A stretch of DNA of 9,374 nt from an uncultured Christensenellaceae bacterium. GTDB lineage: Bacteria > Bacillota > Clostridia > Christensenellales > Pumilibacteraceae. Shown piece by piece: positions 1-5,881 of this stretch. Within the stretch, counting starts at the first letter, position 1. The number at the start of each line of letters is the position of its first letter. The stretch spans positions 1-9,374 of the forward strand of contig CAJULE010000043.1 in NCBI GenBank assembly GCA_910587445.1, in the 5' to 3' direction. Made by a program: the position numbers and the translations under genes. The notes under the pieces were generated by a model. It was not told where the DNA came from, did no database searches, and saw nothing but the letters and a program-made list of their open reading frames with translations.

Positions 1-54
1 CTCATTCACAAGTAATTTAACTATTTATCTGTCCAACTTTTGGGGTCCATAGCA
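1..54. mobile_element. Right end of an IS3-family (IS150-group) insertion sequence, partial
   Basis: Positions 30-54 read TGTCCAAC-TTTT-GGGGTCC and end in CA. This resembles the terminal inverted repeat of IS150-group elements as I remember it (GTCCAAC, four bases, a GGGT core, terminal CA). The A/T-rich stretch just inside it (1-29) fits the short tail between a transposase stop and the repeat; stop codons fall at 13-15 and 18-20 in two frames. The transposase itself would lie to the left of the window, so the family call rests on about 25 bases only. The alternative is chance resemblance or an old remnant. Confidence 0.42.
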
Positions 55-128
55 TTTTGTGCGGCTTTTTTGAAAAAGTCGTTTTATATTTTCGTATACA
101 TTTCTTCTTCGTTGGGAAAACTTTGGGT

Positions 129-269
129 ATGAAATGTGCAAGGTGCGGAAAGGAAATAAAGCCCGAAGAGGCGTATAGGTGCAGTGATTGCGGTCGCGAT
201 TATTGCAAGGTGTGCGCCGAGACGAGCGGGATCTGCGATTGTCACGGCGACTTTACCCTGTACAGTTGA
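129..269 (+). CDS. Small cysteine-rich zinc-ribbon protein, 46 aa
   Basis: From the ATG at 129 the product is 46 residues and begins MKCARCGKEI. It has eight cysteines and one histidine in zinc-binding spacing: C3-x2-C6, C18-x2-C21, C26-x2-C29, then C36-x-C38-H39. This could bind two zinc ions as a double zinc ribbon or treble-clef fold. A longer reading from a TTG at 57 adds 24 hydrophobic residues (MCGFFEKVVLYF...), but that start is unconvincing and directly abuts the putative IS end, so I prefer 129. The ribosome site is poor (TTTGGG just upstream). Tiny zinc-ribbon proteins of this kind are common hypothetical genes in Clostridia and often have no known role. No function is assigned. It may be a real microprotein, or a gene whose upstream part was lost to the insertion. 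It lies upstream of spoVG, separated by about 105 bp before that gene's own promoter. Confidence 0.6.
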   Translation: MKCARCGKEIKPEEAYRCSDCGRDYCKVCAETSGICDCHGDFTLYS

Positions 270-375
270 CGGACATATCCTGCATGAAACGGGTTTAAAA
301 ACGGCGACAGAAGTAAATTTTTTGCGTATTTTTCGATTTTTCCGCGATTTTGCTCAAGGAAATGCGAAAAATGTA

Positions 376-404
376 TTGCAAATAAACAAATTATATTGTA
401 TAAT
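376..404 (+). promoter_or_regulatory. spoVG promoter (sigma-A type)
   Basis: TTGCAA at 376-381 and a perfect TATAAT at 399-404 are separated by exactly 17 bases. Transcription would start near 411, giving a leader of about 28 nt. In Bacillus subtilis spoVG is driven by sigma-H; I see no convincing sigma-H pair here, so this copy looks like a vegetative promoter. Confidence 0.8.
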
Positions 405-438
405 ATACTTACGATAAACTTAAAGGTGGTGGTGCGTG

Positions 439-741
439 ATGAACATTACCGACGTACGCGTAAAGCTCGTAAAAAAGGACGAGCTGAAGCTGAAAGCCGT
501 GGCTTCTATCACCATTGACGACTGCTTCGTGGTTCACGACGTTAAGGTTATCGAGGGTACAGACAACTACTTTATATCTATGCCCAGCAAAAAAACCCCC
601 GATGGCGGATACAAGGATATCGTACATCCGCTGAATTCTCAGACAAGAGAGTTAATCAAAACGGCAGTGCTCGAAGCTTTCCGAAAGGCACAGGACGAAG
701 CCCTTACGGCAACCGAGACCCAAGGAGACACGGAAGAGTAA
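439..741 (+). CDS. spoVG: SpoVG family nucleic-acid-binding regulator
   Basis: The 100-residue product begins MNITDVRVKLV, the family signature, followed by ASITIDDCFVVHDVKVIEG, MPSKKTPDGGYKDIVHPLNSQTRELI and a short acidic C-terminal tail (about residues 85-100) of variable type. SpoVG is a small dimeric DNA- and RNA-binding protein. It was first known from stage V sporulation and septation control and is now linked to envelope, capsule and virulence regulation in several Firmicutes. The ATG at 439 is chosen over the GTG at 436 because family members start M-N/E-V/I-T-D-V. AAGGTGG at 423-429 is a good ribosome site 9 bases upstream. The gene stands alone between its own promoter and terminator, so it is monocistronic here. 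Near full family length; nothing is broken. Confidence 0.96.
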   Translation: MNITDVRVKLVKKDELKLKAVASITIDDCFVVHDVKVIEGTDNYFISMPSKKTPDGGYKDIVHPLNSQTRELIKTAVLEAFRKAQDEALTATETQGDTEE

Positions 742-784
742 CCCCGCTTAAAAAATTGTTTTAGGCAAGTCTCGAAAGAAAATA

Positions 785-814
785 AGGCTGTATGGCATTA
801 TACAGCCTATTTTT
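785..814 (+). terminator. Intrinsic terminator after spoVG
   Basis: AGGCTGTAT (785-793) pairs perfectly with ATACAGCCT (800-808) around a 6-base loop. It is followed by A and five T residues (810-814). It lies 43 bases past the spoVG stop codon. Confidence 0.9.
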
Positions 815-923
815 CCGTATAAAGAGTTTGTAGCGCAAAAATTTTACTTATCACGGATTCGAGATTCGTCCGACGGCTCGCAATGAAATCTTAATACGGC
901 GGCTTGTTACGATGGCTTAAAAG

Positions 924-959
924 TTCACGAAATCATGCCGCCTATCATATATAATAGGC
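924..959 (+). promoter_or_regulatory. Possible leaderless murC promoter
   Basis: The bases before the murC ATG (960) are TATATAATAGGC, containing TATATA at 948-953 and TATAAT at 950-955. A weak -35 (TTCACG, 924-929) lies 18 bases before the first of these. Either hexamer would put the transcript start at or within a few bases of the start codon, and no Shine-Dalgarno is present. This would be a leaderless mRNA. Alternatively the A/T-rich stretch is incidental and an unseen promoter lies further upstream in 815-920, where no strong one is visible. Confidence 0.4.
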
Positions 960-2249
960 ATGAAGATTCATTTTGTAGGTTGCAACGGCGTCAGTATGCG
1001 CGAGCTCATGCAGCTCGAAAAGGACAGACGCAACACCGTCACGGGCTCGGACAGCTCACTCGAAGGTCACGCCGCCGAAAAAGTGCACGGCGCGGATCTC
1101 GTGGTGTATACCTGCGCGGTGGGCGAGGACAACGTGGAGCTCAAGGAAGCTCGGCGTCTCGGAATCCCGACGATAGAGCGGGCAGAGCTTTTGGGACAGC
1201 TTGCCGCCACATATTCGAGCGTCGTCGCGATTGCCGGCGCACACGGCAAGACCACGGCTACGGGCATGACTGCGGCGGCAATGCGATCGTATATGCCCAC
1301 CGTACATATAGGCGGCGATATGAATCCGCTGAACGGCGAATGTAAAGCCCGCGCAAGAGACTGTTTTATAACCGAAGCTTGCGAGTACCGTCGCGCATTT
1401 TTAAGGCTTAAACCCGATATCGGCGCCGTGCTGAATGTAGATCTCGACCATACCGATTATTACCGCGATTTCGACGACATTCGCTCGGCATACGCGGAGT
1501 TTGTGTCGCGCTGTGCCGTCATTCTCGTAAACAGCGACGACAGAGGCAGTATGTATCTCAATAACGGCGGGCAAAAGTATACGTTCGGACTCAACGGACT
1601 TGCGTATTTTCGCGGTGAAAATCTCAAAGTCGAGGAGGGCAACGCCTACTCGTTCGATCTGAAAATAGGCGGCTCCGCTGCGTGCAGGGTTCACTGCCCG
1701 CAACCAGGGTTCCACAATGTGTATAATGCGCTCTGCGCAGTGTCGGCGGCTGTGCTCGGGGGCGTGCCGGCAAGAGAAGCCGCGGAAAATCTCCGTTCGT
1801 TCAGAGGCGTCAAGCGGCGGTTCGAGCGCGTCGGGTCTCTCTGCGGAGCAACCGTGGTCTCGGACTACGCCCATCATCCGCGCGAGATCAGGGCGACGCT
1901 TCTCAATGCCGCCAAATGTACGCAAGGGAAGGTGTACGCTCTGTTTCAGCCGCATACCTTTACGCGCACGCAAAGTCTCGAGGGCGATTTTGTCCGAGCG
2001 CTCGGCAATGCGGACGAGGTTGCGCTGCTGCCCATTTTCCCTGCTCGCGAATCTCCGCTCGAAGGCGTAACGTCGCATAACATAGTCCTTGCCCTTCAAC
2101 AGAAAAACGTCCGAGCCGTCTATCTCGATACGTTTTGCGGCGCGCTGTCCTATTTGAGACGCAGAGTGTGCAAGGGGGACATAGTGCTGTTTCTCGGTGC
2201 GGGCGACATAGACGCGCTTGCACGAAGTTGCGTCGACTGCGAAAATTAG
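960..2249 (+). CDS. murC: UDP-N-acetylmuramate--L-alanine ligase (MurC)
   Basis: This cytoplasmic ATP-dependent ligase adds L-alanine to UDP-MurNAc, the first amino acid of the peptidoglycan stem peptide. All three Mur-ligase domains are present in 429 residues. The N-terminal UDP-binding Rossmann part is IHFVGCNGVSM (3-13) with the TGSD motif at 28-31. The central ATPase domain has the P-loop GAHGKTT (93-99), EACEYRRAFL (139-148) and LNVDLDHTDYY (158-168). Next come FHNVYNALCAV (251-261) and FRGVKRRFERVG (281-292). The C-terminal domain has SDYAHHPREI (301-310), FQPHTFTRT (329-337) and FLGAGDI (411-417). The length is close to Bacillus MurC (about 432). The start is fixed because IHFVG belongs to the fold, no upstream in-frame start exists before a stop at 918-920, and the next Met (13) would remove the nucleotide-binding loop. 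Oddly, there is no ribosome site. It is not in the usual division and cell wall cluster here. Confidence 0.95.
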   Translation: MKIHFVGCNGVSMRELMQLEKDRRNTVTGSDSSLEGHAAEKVHGADLVVYTCAVGEDNVELKEARRLGIPTIERAELLGQLAATYSSVVAIAGAHGKTTATGMTAAAMRSYMPTVHIGGDMNPLNGECKARARDCFITEACEYRRAFLRLKPDIGAVLNVDLDHTDYYRDFDDIRSAYAEFVSRCAVILVNSDDRGSMYLNNGGQKYTFGLNGLAYFRGENLKVEEGNAYSFDLKIGGSAACRVHCPQPGFHNVYNALCAVSAAVLGGVPAREAAENLRSFRGVKRRFERVGSLCGATVVSDYAHHPREIRATLLNAAKCTQGKVYALFQPHTFTRTQSLEGDFVRALGNADEVALLPIFPARESPLEGVTSHNIVLALQQKNVRAVYLDTFCGALSYLRRRVCKGDIVLFLGAGDIDALARSCVDCEN

Positions 2250-2530
2250 TTTCGACCAAGCGTGAGTCGGCGCTACGCTTCGCACTTTGTGCTCGCTTGC
2301 TTAACCCGACTCAGTCGAACTTAATAAGGACTCGCCTACACGGCTCGTGGCTTGGAGTTTTTCGGCTCGTTCGCTTTGCTCTGCGAGCCTATCCGAATTT
2401 TTCGACTCCGCTACGCTCACCGTTGCAAAATTCACAAAGGTCATGTTTTACGGCTAAGCCGCAAAACATTCCGCTATTCGACCAAGCGTGAGTCGGCGCT
2501 GTGCGGCTCGACTTGTTCAATACTTAACGA
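2250..2530. repeat. Palindrome-rich non-coding block with a 24-bp direct repeat
   Basis: No credible gene lies here. A 24-base sequence starting TTCGACCAAGCG and ending GGCGCT occurs exactly twice, at 2251-2274 and 2477-2500. The first copy sits in a two-part inverted repeat: TTCGAC (2251-2256) pairs with GTCGAA (2314-2319), and TGAGTCGG (2263-2270) pairs with CCGACTCA (2306-2313), with a GCAC-TTT-GTGC hairpin inside (2282-2292). Further stems are GGCTCG/CGAGCC (2364-2369 with 2384-2389) and ATGTTTT-a-CGGC/GCCG-c-AAAACAT (2443-2469). This looks like an intergenic repeat element or the remains of nested copies. Short reading frames crossing it are low-complexity artefacts. Confidence 0.65.
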
Positions 2531-2557
2531 AAAACTGCGGCACAAGTCCGCAGTTTT
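2531..2557. terminator. Bidirectional terminator between convergent murC and apgM
   Basis: AAAACTGCGG (2531-2540) and CCGCAGTTTT (2548-2557) form a perfect 10-bp stem with a 7-base loop. A-rich and T-rich flanks on both sides let it stop transcription in either direction. The minus-strand T run (TTTTT, from 2534 down to 2530) is slightly better and would serve apgM, whose stop is only 14 bases away. Confidence 0.85.
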
Positions 2558-2570
2558 ATGGTAGTAAATA

Positions 2571-3767
2571 TTATTTTTCGAAACAGAGCTTTTTTGTGAG
2601 CATACAGCCCTTTTCGATGAAGTTTCCGCTTTTCTTCGCGGAGAATTCATCGAATTTTTTTGCTCCCGGCTTCCTTTCCTCGCTGTCGTAAATCATGTAC
2701 GGTACGGGGTCGCCCGAATGCGTGCGCGTAGAAGTAGGGGTGGGGTGATCCGGAAGAAATGCGAGGCGATAGCGTGCGCCCGTGCTCTTGAGATATCTGT
2801 CTATCGGAGCTATAATCTTTTCGTCGATAAGCTCGATCGCTCTCGTTTTGCCGCTTCTGTCGCCCTGATGTCCGCACTCGTCGGGAGCTTCGAGGTGGAC
2901 GTACACATAATCCGAGCCGCTTTCGAGCGCCTCTATTGCCGCCCGAGCCTTGCCGTCGAAGTTTGTTTCGAGCGTGCCCGTAGCGCCTTCTACATCCACC
3001 GAGCGCATTCCCGCGCAAAGGGCGATGCCCTTCAGAAGGTCGACGGCGGAGATCATTGTTCCGCAAAGTCCGTATTTTTTTTCGAAGTTTTCGAGCGCCG
3101 GCTTCGTCCCTTCGCCCCAAAGCCACAGGGAGGTCGCTTCTCGCGCTCTTCGCTCACGCCGCGCAAGGTTTACGGGGTGATCTTTCAGGAGCTCTTCGGA
3201 ACGCTTCATGATGCCGCGAAGCGTCTTTTCGTCTCCGCCGCTCGGCAAAAACGGCGCGTATTCTTTGCCCGTGATGTCGTGGGGCGGAGTGAGCGTACAG
3301 CCGCTTTTAATGTGGTTTCGGCGCACGAGGCAGTGACGATAGCTTACGCCGGGATACAGTTCGAAACCGTCGAAATCAAGGCGCTCGGCAACGTATTCTA
3401 TGAGTTCTTTTGCTTCGGCTGTGGATATTTCGCCTGCCGAGTAATCGACCATTCTGCCGCCTTCGAGTGTCACGAGATTGGCGCGGAATGTGACGTCCGT
3501 ATCGCTTAAAGATATGCCCATGCTCACGGCTTCGAGAGGGGAGCGACCGGTGTAGCACTCCGCGGGGTCGTATCCGATCACCGAGAGATTTGCGGTGTCC
3601 GAGCCGGGTTTCATGCCTTCGGGAACGGTGCGGCAAAGCCCTATTTCCGAGGTCTCGGCAAGCGCGTCTGCATAGGGTTTGCGTGCGAGCGACATCGGCG
3701 TGTTTCCGTTTTCGTCGGGCAAGTCCGCCATGCCGTCGCCGAGTATAACGACGATTTTTTCTTTCAT
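2571..3767 (-). CDS. apgM: Cofactor-independent phosphoglycerate mutase, archaeal (ApgM) type
   Basis: A 398-residue alkaline-phosphatase-superfamily enzyme that interconverts 3- and 2-phosphoglycerate using two metal ions and a serine nucleophile. Motifs in order: LGDGMAD (9-15) with metal ligand D11; GSDTANLSVIGYDP (55-68), where S56 aligns with the nucleophilic serine of 2,3-BPG-independent mutases; TGRSPLEA (73-80); APDECGHQGD (294-303) with D296 and H300; LPDHPTP (338-344) with D340 and H341; THSGDPVPYMIY (349-360) with H350. All expected metal ligands are present and the length is typical. In bacteria this subfamily has also been labelled a proposed homoserine kinase, so glycolysis is the likeliest but not the only role. 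The ribosome site AAGGAAGG (3776-3783) lies 8 bases upstream of the ATG. No clear promoter of its own is visible, and read-through from glmS is possible. Confidence 0.92.
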   Translation of the reverse strand: MKEKIVVILGDGMADLPDENGNTPMSLARKPYADALAETSEIGLCRTVPEGMKPGSDTANLSVIGYDPAECYTGRSPLEAVSMGISLSDTDVTFRANLVTLEGGRMVDYSAGEISTAEAKELIEYVAERLDFDGFELYPGVSYRHCLVRRNHIKSGCTLTPPHDITGKEYAPFLPSGGDEKTLRGIMKRSEELLKDHPVNLARRERRAREATSLWLWGEGTKPALENFEKKYGLCGTMISAVDLLKGIALCAGMRSVDVEGATGTLETNFDGKARAAIEALESGSDYVYVHLEAPDECGHQGDRSGKTRAIELIDEKIIAPIDRYLKSTGARYRLAFLPDHPTPTSTRTHSGDPVPYMIYDSEERKPGAKKFDEFSAKKSGNFIEKGCMLTKKLCFEK

Positions 3768-3780
3768 GTTGTATTCCTTC

Positions 3781-3807
3781 CTTACTTTTTTTTGAGAAAA
3801 AAGTAAG
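3781..3807 (-). promoter_or_regulatory. A/T-rich hairpin overlapping the apgM ribosome site
   Basis: CTTACTTTTTT (3781-3791) is perfectly complementary to AAAAAAGTAAG (3797-3807) with a 5-base loop. On the minus-strand RNA the stem's 3' arm runs into the AAGGAAGG ribosome site (3776-3783), sharing its first three bases. It could hinder ribosome access to apgM, though the A-U stem is weak. A regulatory role is inference only. Confidence 0.35.
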
Positions 3808-3837
3808 CTAAAAAATCCGAATAAGCAGGAGAAATTA

Positions 3838-3866
3838 TTGAAAAACAGAAAACCCGTGTATATAAT
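3838..3866 (+). promoter_or_regulatory. Consensus sigma-A promoter facing glmS
   Basis: TTGAAA (3838-3843), a 17-base spacer and a perfect TATAAT (3861-3866) lie on the plus strand, with transcription predicted from about 3872. No protein-coding gene lies downstream in this direction, as both neighbours are on the minus strand. It is among the best-matching promoters in the window. Confidence 0.7.
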
Positions 3867-3871
3867 ATTTA

Positions 3872-3992
3872 CAACCGTTAAAAGCGAATTCTTAAGGCGG
3901 CAACCTTAAGTCGTTGCGAGGGGTGGTTCTTAGGAGGGGGTGGACACAGTCGAACGTGTCCCTCGCCTAAGGGTTTTCGCAAAGCCTTTTTT
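3872..3992 (+). ncRNA. Candidate structured small RNA, about 120 nt
   Basis: The transcript predicted from the promoter at 3838-3866 contains three strong folding elements. CTTAAGG (3891-3897) pairs with CCTTAAG (3904-3910). A long stem joins CTTAGG (3929-3934) and GGACAC (3942-3947) to GTGTCC (3956-3961) and CCTAAG (3966-3971) around the loop AGTCGAAC. The terminator-like hairpin AAGG-g-TTT/AAA-g-CCTT (3969-3988) runs into a T tract ending at 3992. GCAAC (3900-3904) can alternatively pair with GTTGC (3913-3917). It is transcribed against glmS, stopping about 10 bases past that gene's 3' end, and antisense to any glmS-apgM read-through mRNA. I do not recognise the family; it does not look like SRP RNA, 6S, tmRNA or tRNA. 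It could instead be a dispersed intergenic repeat. Confidence 0.45.
3969..3992 (+). terminator. Intrinsic terminator of the candidate small RNA
   Basis: AAGG (3969-3972) pairs with CCTT (3985-3988), and TTT (3974-3976) pairs with AAA (3981-3983), with one G-G mismatch and a TCGC loop. The T run continues to 3992. The first arm overlaps CCTAAG (3966-3971), so it competes with the long upstream hairpin. No comparable T run follows on the minus strand, so it does not obviously end glmS. Confidence 0.6.
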
Positions 3993-4001
3993 CAAAAGTC
4001 T

Positions 4002-5879
4002 TTATTCCACGGTTACGGCTTTTGCGAGATTTCTCGGTTTGTCGATGTCGCACCCGCGCTGTGCCGCGACGTAGTACGAGAACAGCTGCAAGACGACGGC
4101 GGCGGCGCAGGGAACCGTTTCGTCGGAGAGGGAGGGAAGAGTTATGACGTGTTTTGCTTCCTTGTCCATGCCCGAACTGTTTTTGGTTACGAGCGCTATC
4201 ACGGTCGCTCCGCGCGAGACTACTTCCTTTACGTTGGACAGCGTCTTATCGAAAAGCTCGCTTCCCGTGGCGCAGGCAATGACGAGTGAGTTCTCCTCTA
4301 TGAGCGAAATCGTGCCGTGCTTGAGTTCGCCTGCGGCATAGCATTCGGCGTGAACATAAGATATTTCTTTGAGTTTAAGTGCGCCCTCGAGAGAAAGAGC
4401 ATAGTCCATTCCGCGTCCTATAAAGAACGCCTTGTCTCCTCCGAAATATTCGGCGGCAAGTTGTTGCAATTGAGTGAGATTGCCGAGTATTCCGCGGATT
4501 ATATCGGGAAGGGAAGCTATCTCGGCGAGATAGCGCGCGTTCTTTTCGGCGGCGATCGTGCCTTTTCTTTCGGCAATGTAAAGTCCGAGCAGTTGGAGAA
4601 CCGTGACCTGAGTCGTATAGCCCTTTGTCGTCGCGACCGCCATTTCGGGTCCGGCAAAAGTGTAGAGCACGTCGTCTGCTTCGCGCGCTATGGTGCTGCC
4701 TATTACGTTCACTATCCCGAGAGTGCGCGAGCCGAGTCTCTTTGCTTCGCGAAGTGCGGCAATGGTGTCCGCCGTTTCGCCGCTCTGGCTTATGACGATC
4801 GTGAGCGAATGTTTGTCGAGAATGGGGCGGCGGTATCTGAACTCGCTTGCAAGATCTATTTCCACGGGAATACGGCAGTTGCTTTCGATAAAATACTTTC
4901 CTATCATGCCCGCGTGGTACGAGCTTCCGCACGCTATAATGAATATTTTATTCAGATTTTCGAGATCGCCGTCGGTGAGCCGAAAGCCGTCCTTTGCCTT
5001 GAGATTCGGATCGGGGTCGCCTTTTGCGTATTTTTCTCCTTCGAGCCGCACCGCGTCTCCGAAAAGCCGCGTGCCCATTGTCTGCTCGAGCGCCTTGGGC
5101 TGCTCGAATATTTCTTTGAGCATATAATGGGGATAGCCGTCCTTTGCCGCCGCTTCGATGTCCCAATCGACGGTGTACGGCTCGCGTGATACGCGTTCGC
5201 GGTTGGCGTCGTAAATTTCCACAGACGAAGAAGTGACTACCACTACGTCTTTATCTTCGGGGAGAATAAAGCGGCGAGTGTGCTTTAAGACGGCAGGTAT
5301 GTCGGAAGCAATAAAGTTTTCGCCTTCTCCGAGCCCTATGACGAGCGGAGAATCCTTTCTTACGGCATAAAACTTTCCGTTTTCGTGAACAGAAAGTATG
5401 CCGAGCGCATACGAGCCCGTAAGTTTGTTGATCGTCTTTTCTATTGCTTCGAAGATGTTTCCGTTATAGTAGTAATCGAGAAGCTGTACGACGGTTTCCG
5501 TATCGGTCTGCGAACGAAAGACGTACCCTTTTTGCATGAGAAACTCCCGTATTTCGAGATAGTTTTCTATTATGCCGTTGTGTACGACGGCGAATTGACC
5601 CGAGCCCGAAAGGTGCGGGTGGGAGTTTATGTCGTTCGGTTCGCCGTGCGTCGCCCAACGGGTATGTCCTATGCCCGTCGTGCCGATCAGGCTTTTGCCT
5701 CCGTCCGTGAGTTCGAACAGATTTTTGAGCCGCCCCTTGGCTTTTTTCATGGATATGTCGCCGCTGTTCAAAACGGCGACGCCGCTCGAGTCGTATCCGC
5801 GGTATTCGAGGTTGGTAAGACCCTCGAGAAGAAGAGGGGCGGCTTGTTTATTGCCCGCATAGCCGATTATTCCGCACAT
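4002..5879 (-). CDS. glmS: Glutamine--fructose-6-phosphate aminotransferase (isomerizing)
   Basis: The cytoplasmic first committed enzyme of UDP-GlcNAc synthesis: fructose-6-phosphate plus glutamine gives glucosamine-6-phosphate. The N-terminal glutaminase domain starts with the nucleophile C2 (MCGIIGYAG) and carries HTRWATHGEP (72-81) and NGIIENY (101-107). Two SIS sugar-isomerase domains follow, with CGSSYHAG (317-324), SQSGETADT (364-372), EGALKLKEISY (498-508) and the C-terminal DKPRNLAKAVTVE (613-625). E505, H521 and K620 match the E. coli isomerase residues E488, H504 and K603. The protein is 625 aa, about 16 longer than E. coli. The extra residues lie before E505, apparently in the linker around 275-305. 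The ribosome site AAGGAGC (5887-5893) lies inside the end of the upstream membrane-protein gene, 2 bases away, indicating coupled translation. No glmS ribozyme precedes it. Confidence 0.98.
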   Translation of the reverse strand: MCGIIGYAGNKQAAPLLLEGLTNLEYRGYDSSGVAVLNSGDISMKKAKGRLKNLFELTDGGKSLIGTTGIGHTRWATHGEPNDINSHPHLSGSGQFAVVHNGIIENYLEIREFLMQKGYVFRSQTDTETVVQLLDYYYNGNIFEAIEKTINKLTGSYALGILSVHENGKFYAVRKDSPLVIGLGEGENFIASDIPAVLKHTRRFILPEDKDVVVVTSSSVEIYDANRERVSREPYTVDWDIEAAAKDGYPHYMLKEIFEQPKALEQTMGTRLFGDAVRLEGEKYAKGDPDPNLKAKDGFRLTDGDLENLNKIFIIACGSSYHAGMIGKYFIESNCRIPVEIDLASEFRYRRPILDKHSLTIVISQSGETADTIAALREAKRLGSRTLGIVNVIGSTIAREADDVLYTFAGPEMAVATTKGYTTQVTVLQLLGLYIAERKGTIAAEKNARYLAEIASLPDIIRGILGNLTQLQQLAAEYFGGDKAFFIGRGMDYALSLEGALKLKEISYVHAECYAAGELKHGTISLIEENSLVIACATGSELFDKTLSNVKEVVSRGATVIALVTKNSSGMDKEAKHVITLPSLSDETVPCAAAVVLQLFSYYVAAQRGCDIDKPRNLAKAVTVE

Positions 5880-5881
5880 GG

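Noticed and set aside
356..374. Sigma-H-like AAGGAAAT upstream of spoVG
   Set aside because: There is no matching GAAT element at the right distance, while a consensus sigma-A promoter lies at 376-404.
898..942. GGCGGC (898-903) and GCCGCC (937-942) as a riboswitch or T-box before murC
   Set aside because: The loop is long and unstructured, with no T-box motif, specifier-like element or terminator, and no promoter upstream that would transcribe it as a leader.
1401..2285. 294-codon open frame on the minus strand opposite murC
   Set aside because: It lies wholly against a gene with complete MurC motifs and its translation shows no recognisable domain; the open frame results from codon bias in murC.
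2135..2691. Three overlapping plus-strand frames of 67-118 codons across the repeat block
   Set aside because: They overlap the murC end, the palindromes, the terminator and the apgM end, have no ribosome sites and read as low-complexity sequence.
2718..3509. 263-codon plus-strand open frame opposite apgM
   Set aside because: It is antisense to an intact family-length enzyme and has no ribosome site or recognisable motif.
3932..4060. AGGAGG followed by GTG at 3940, opening a frame into antisense glmS
   Set aside because: The spacing to the GTG is only 2 bases, the G-run is better explained as part of the hairpin at 3929-3971, and the frame continues antisense to glmS.
4317..5189. Plus-strand open frames of about 290 codons opposite glmS (also 5385-6266)
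   Set aside because: They mirror glmS and the membrane protein gene, including their domain-coding regions; no independent coding signal is seen.
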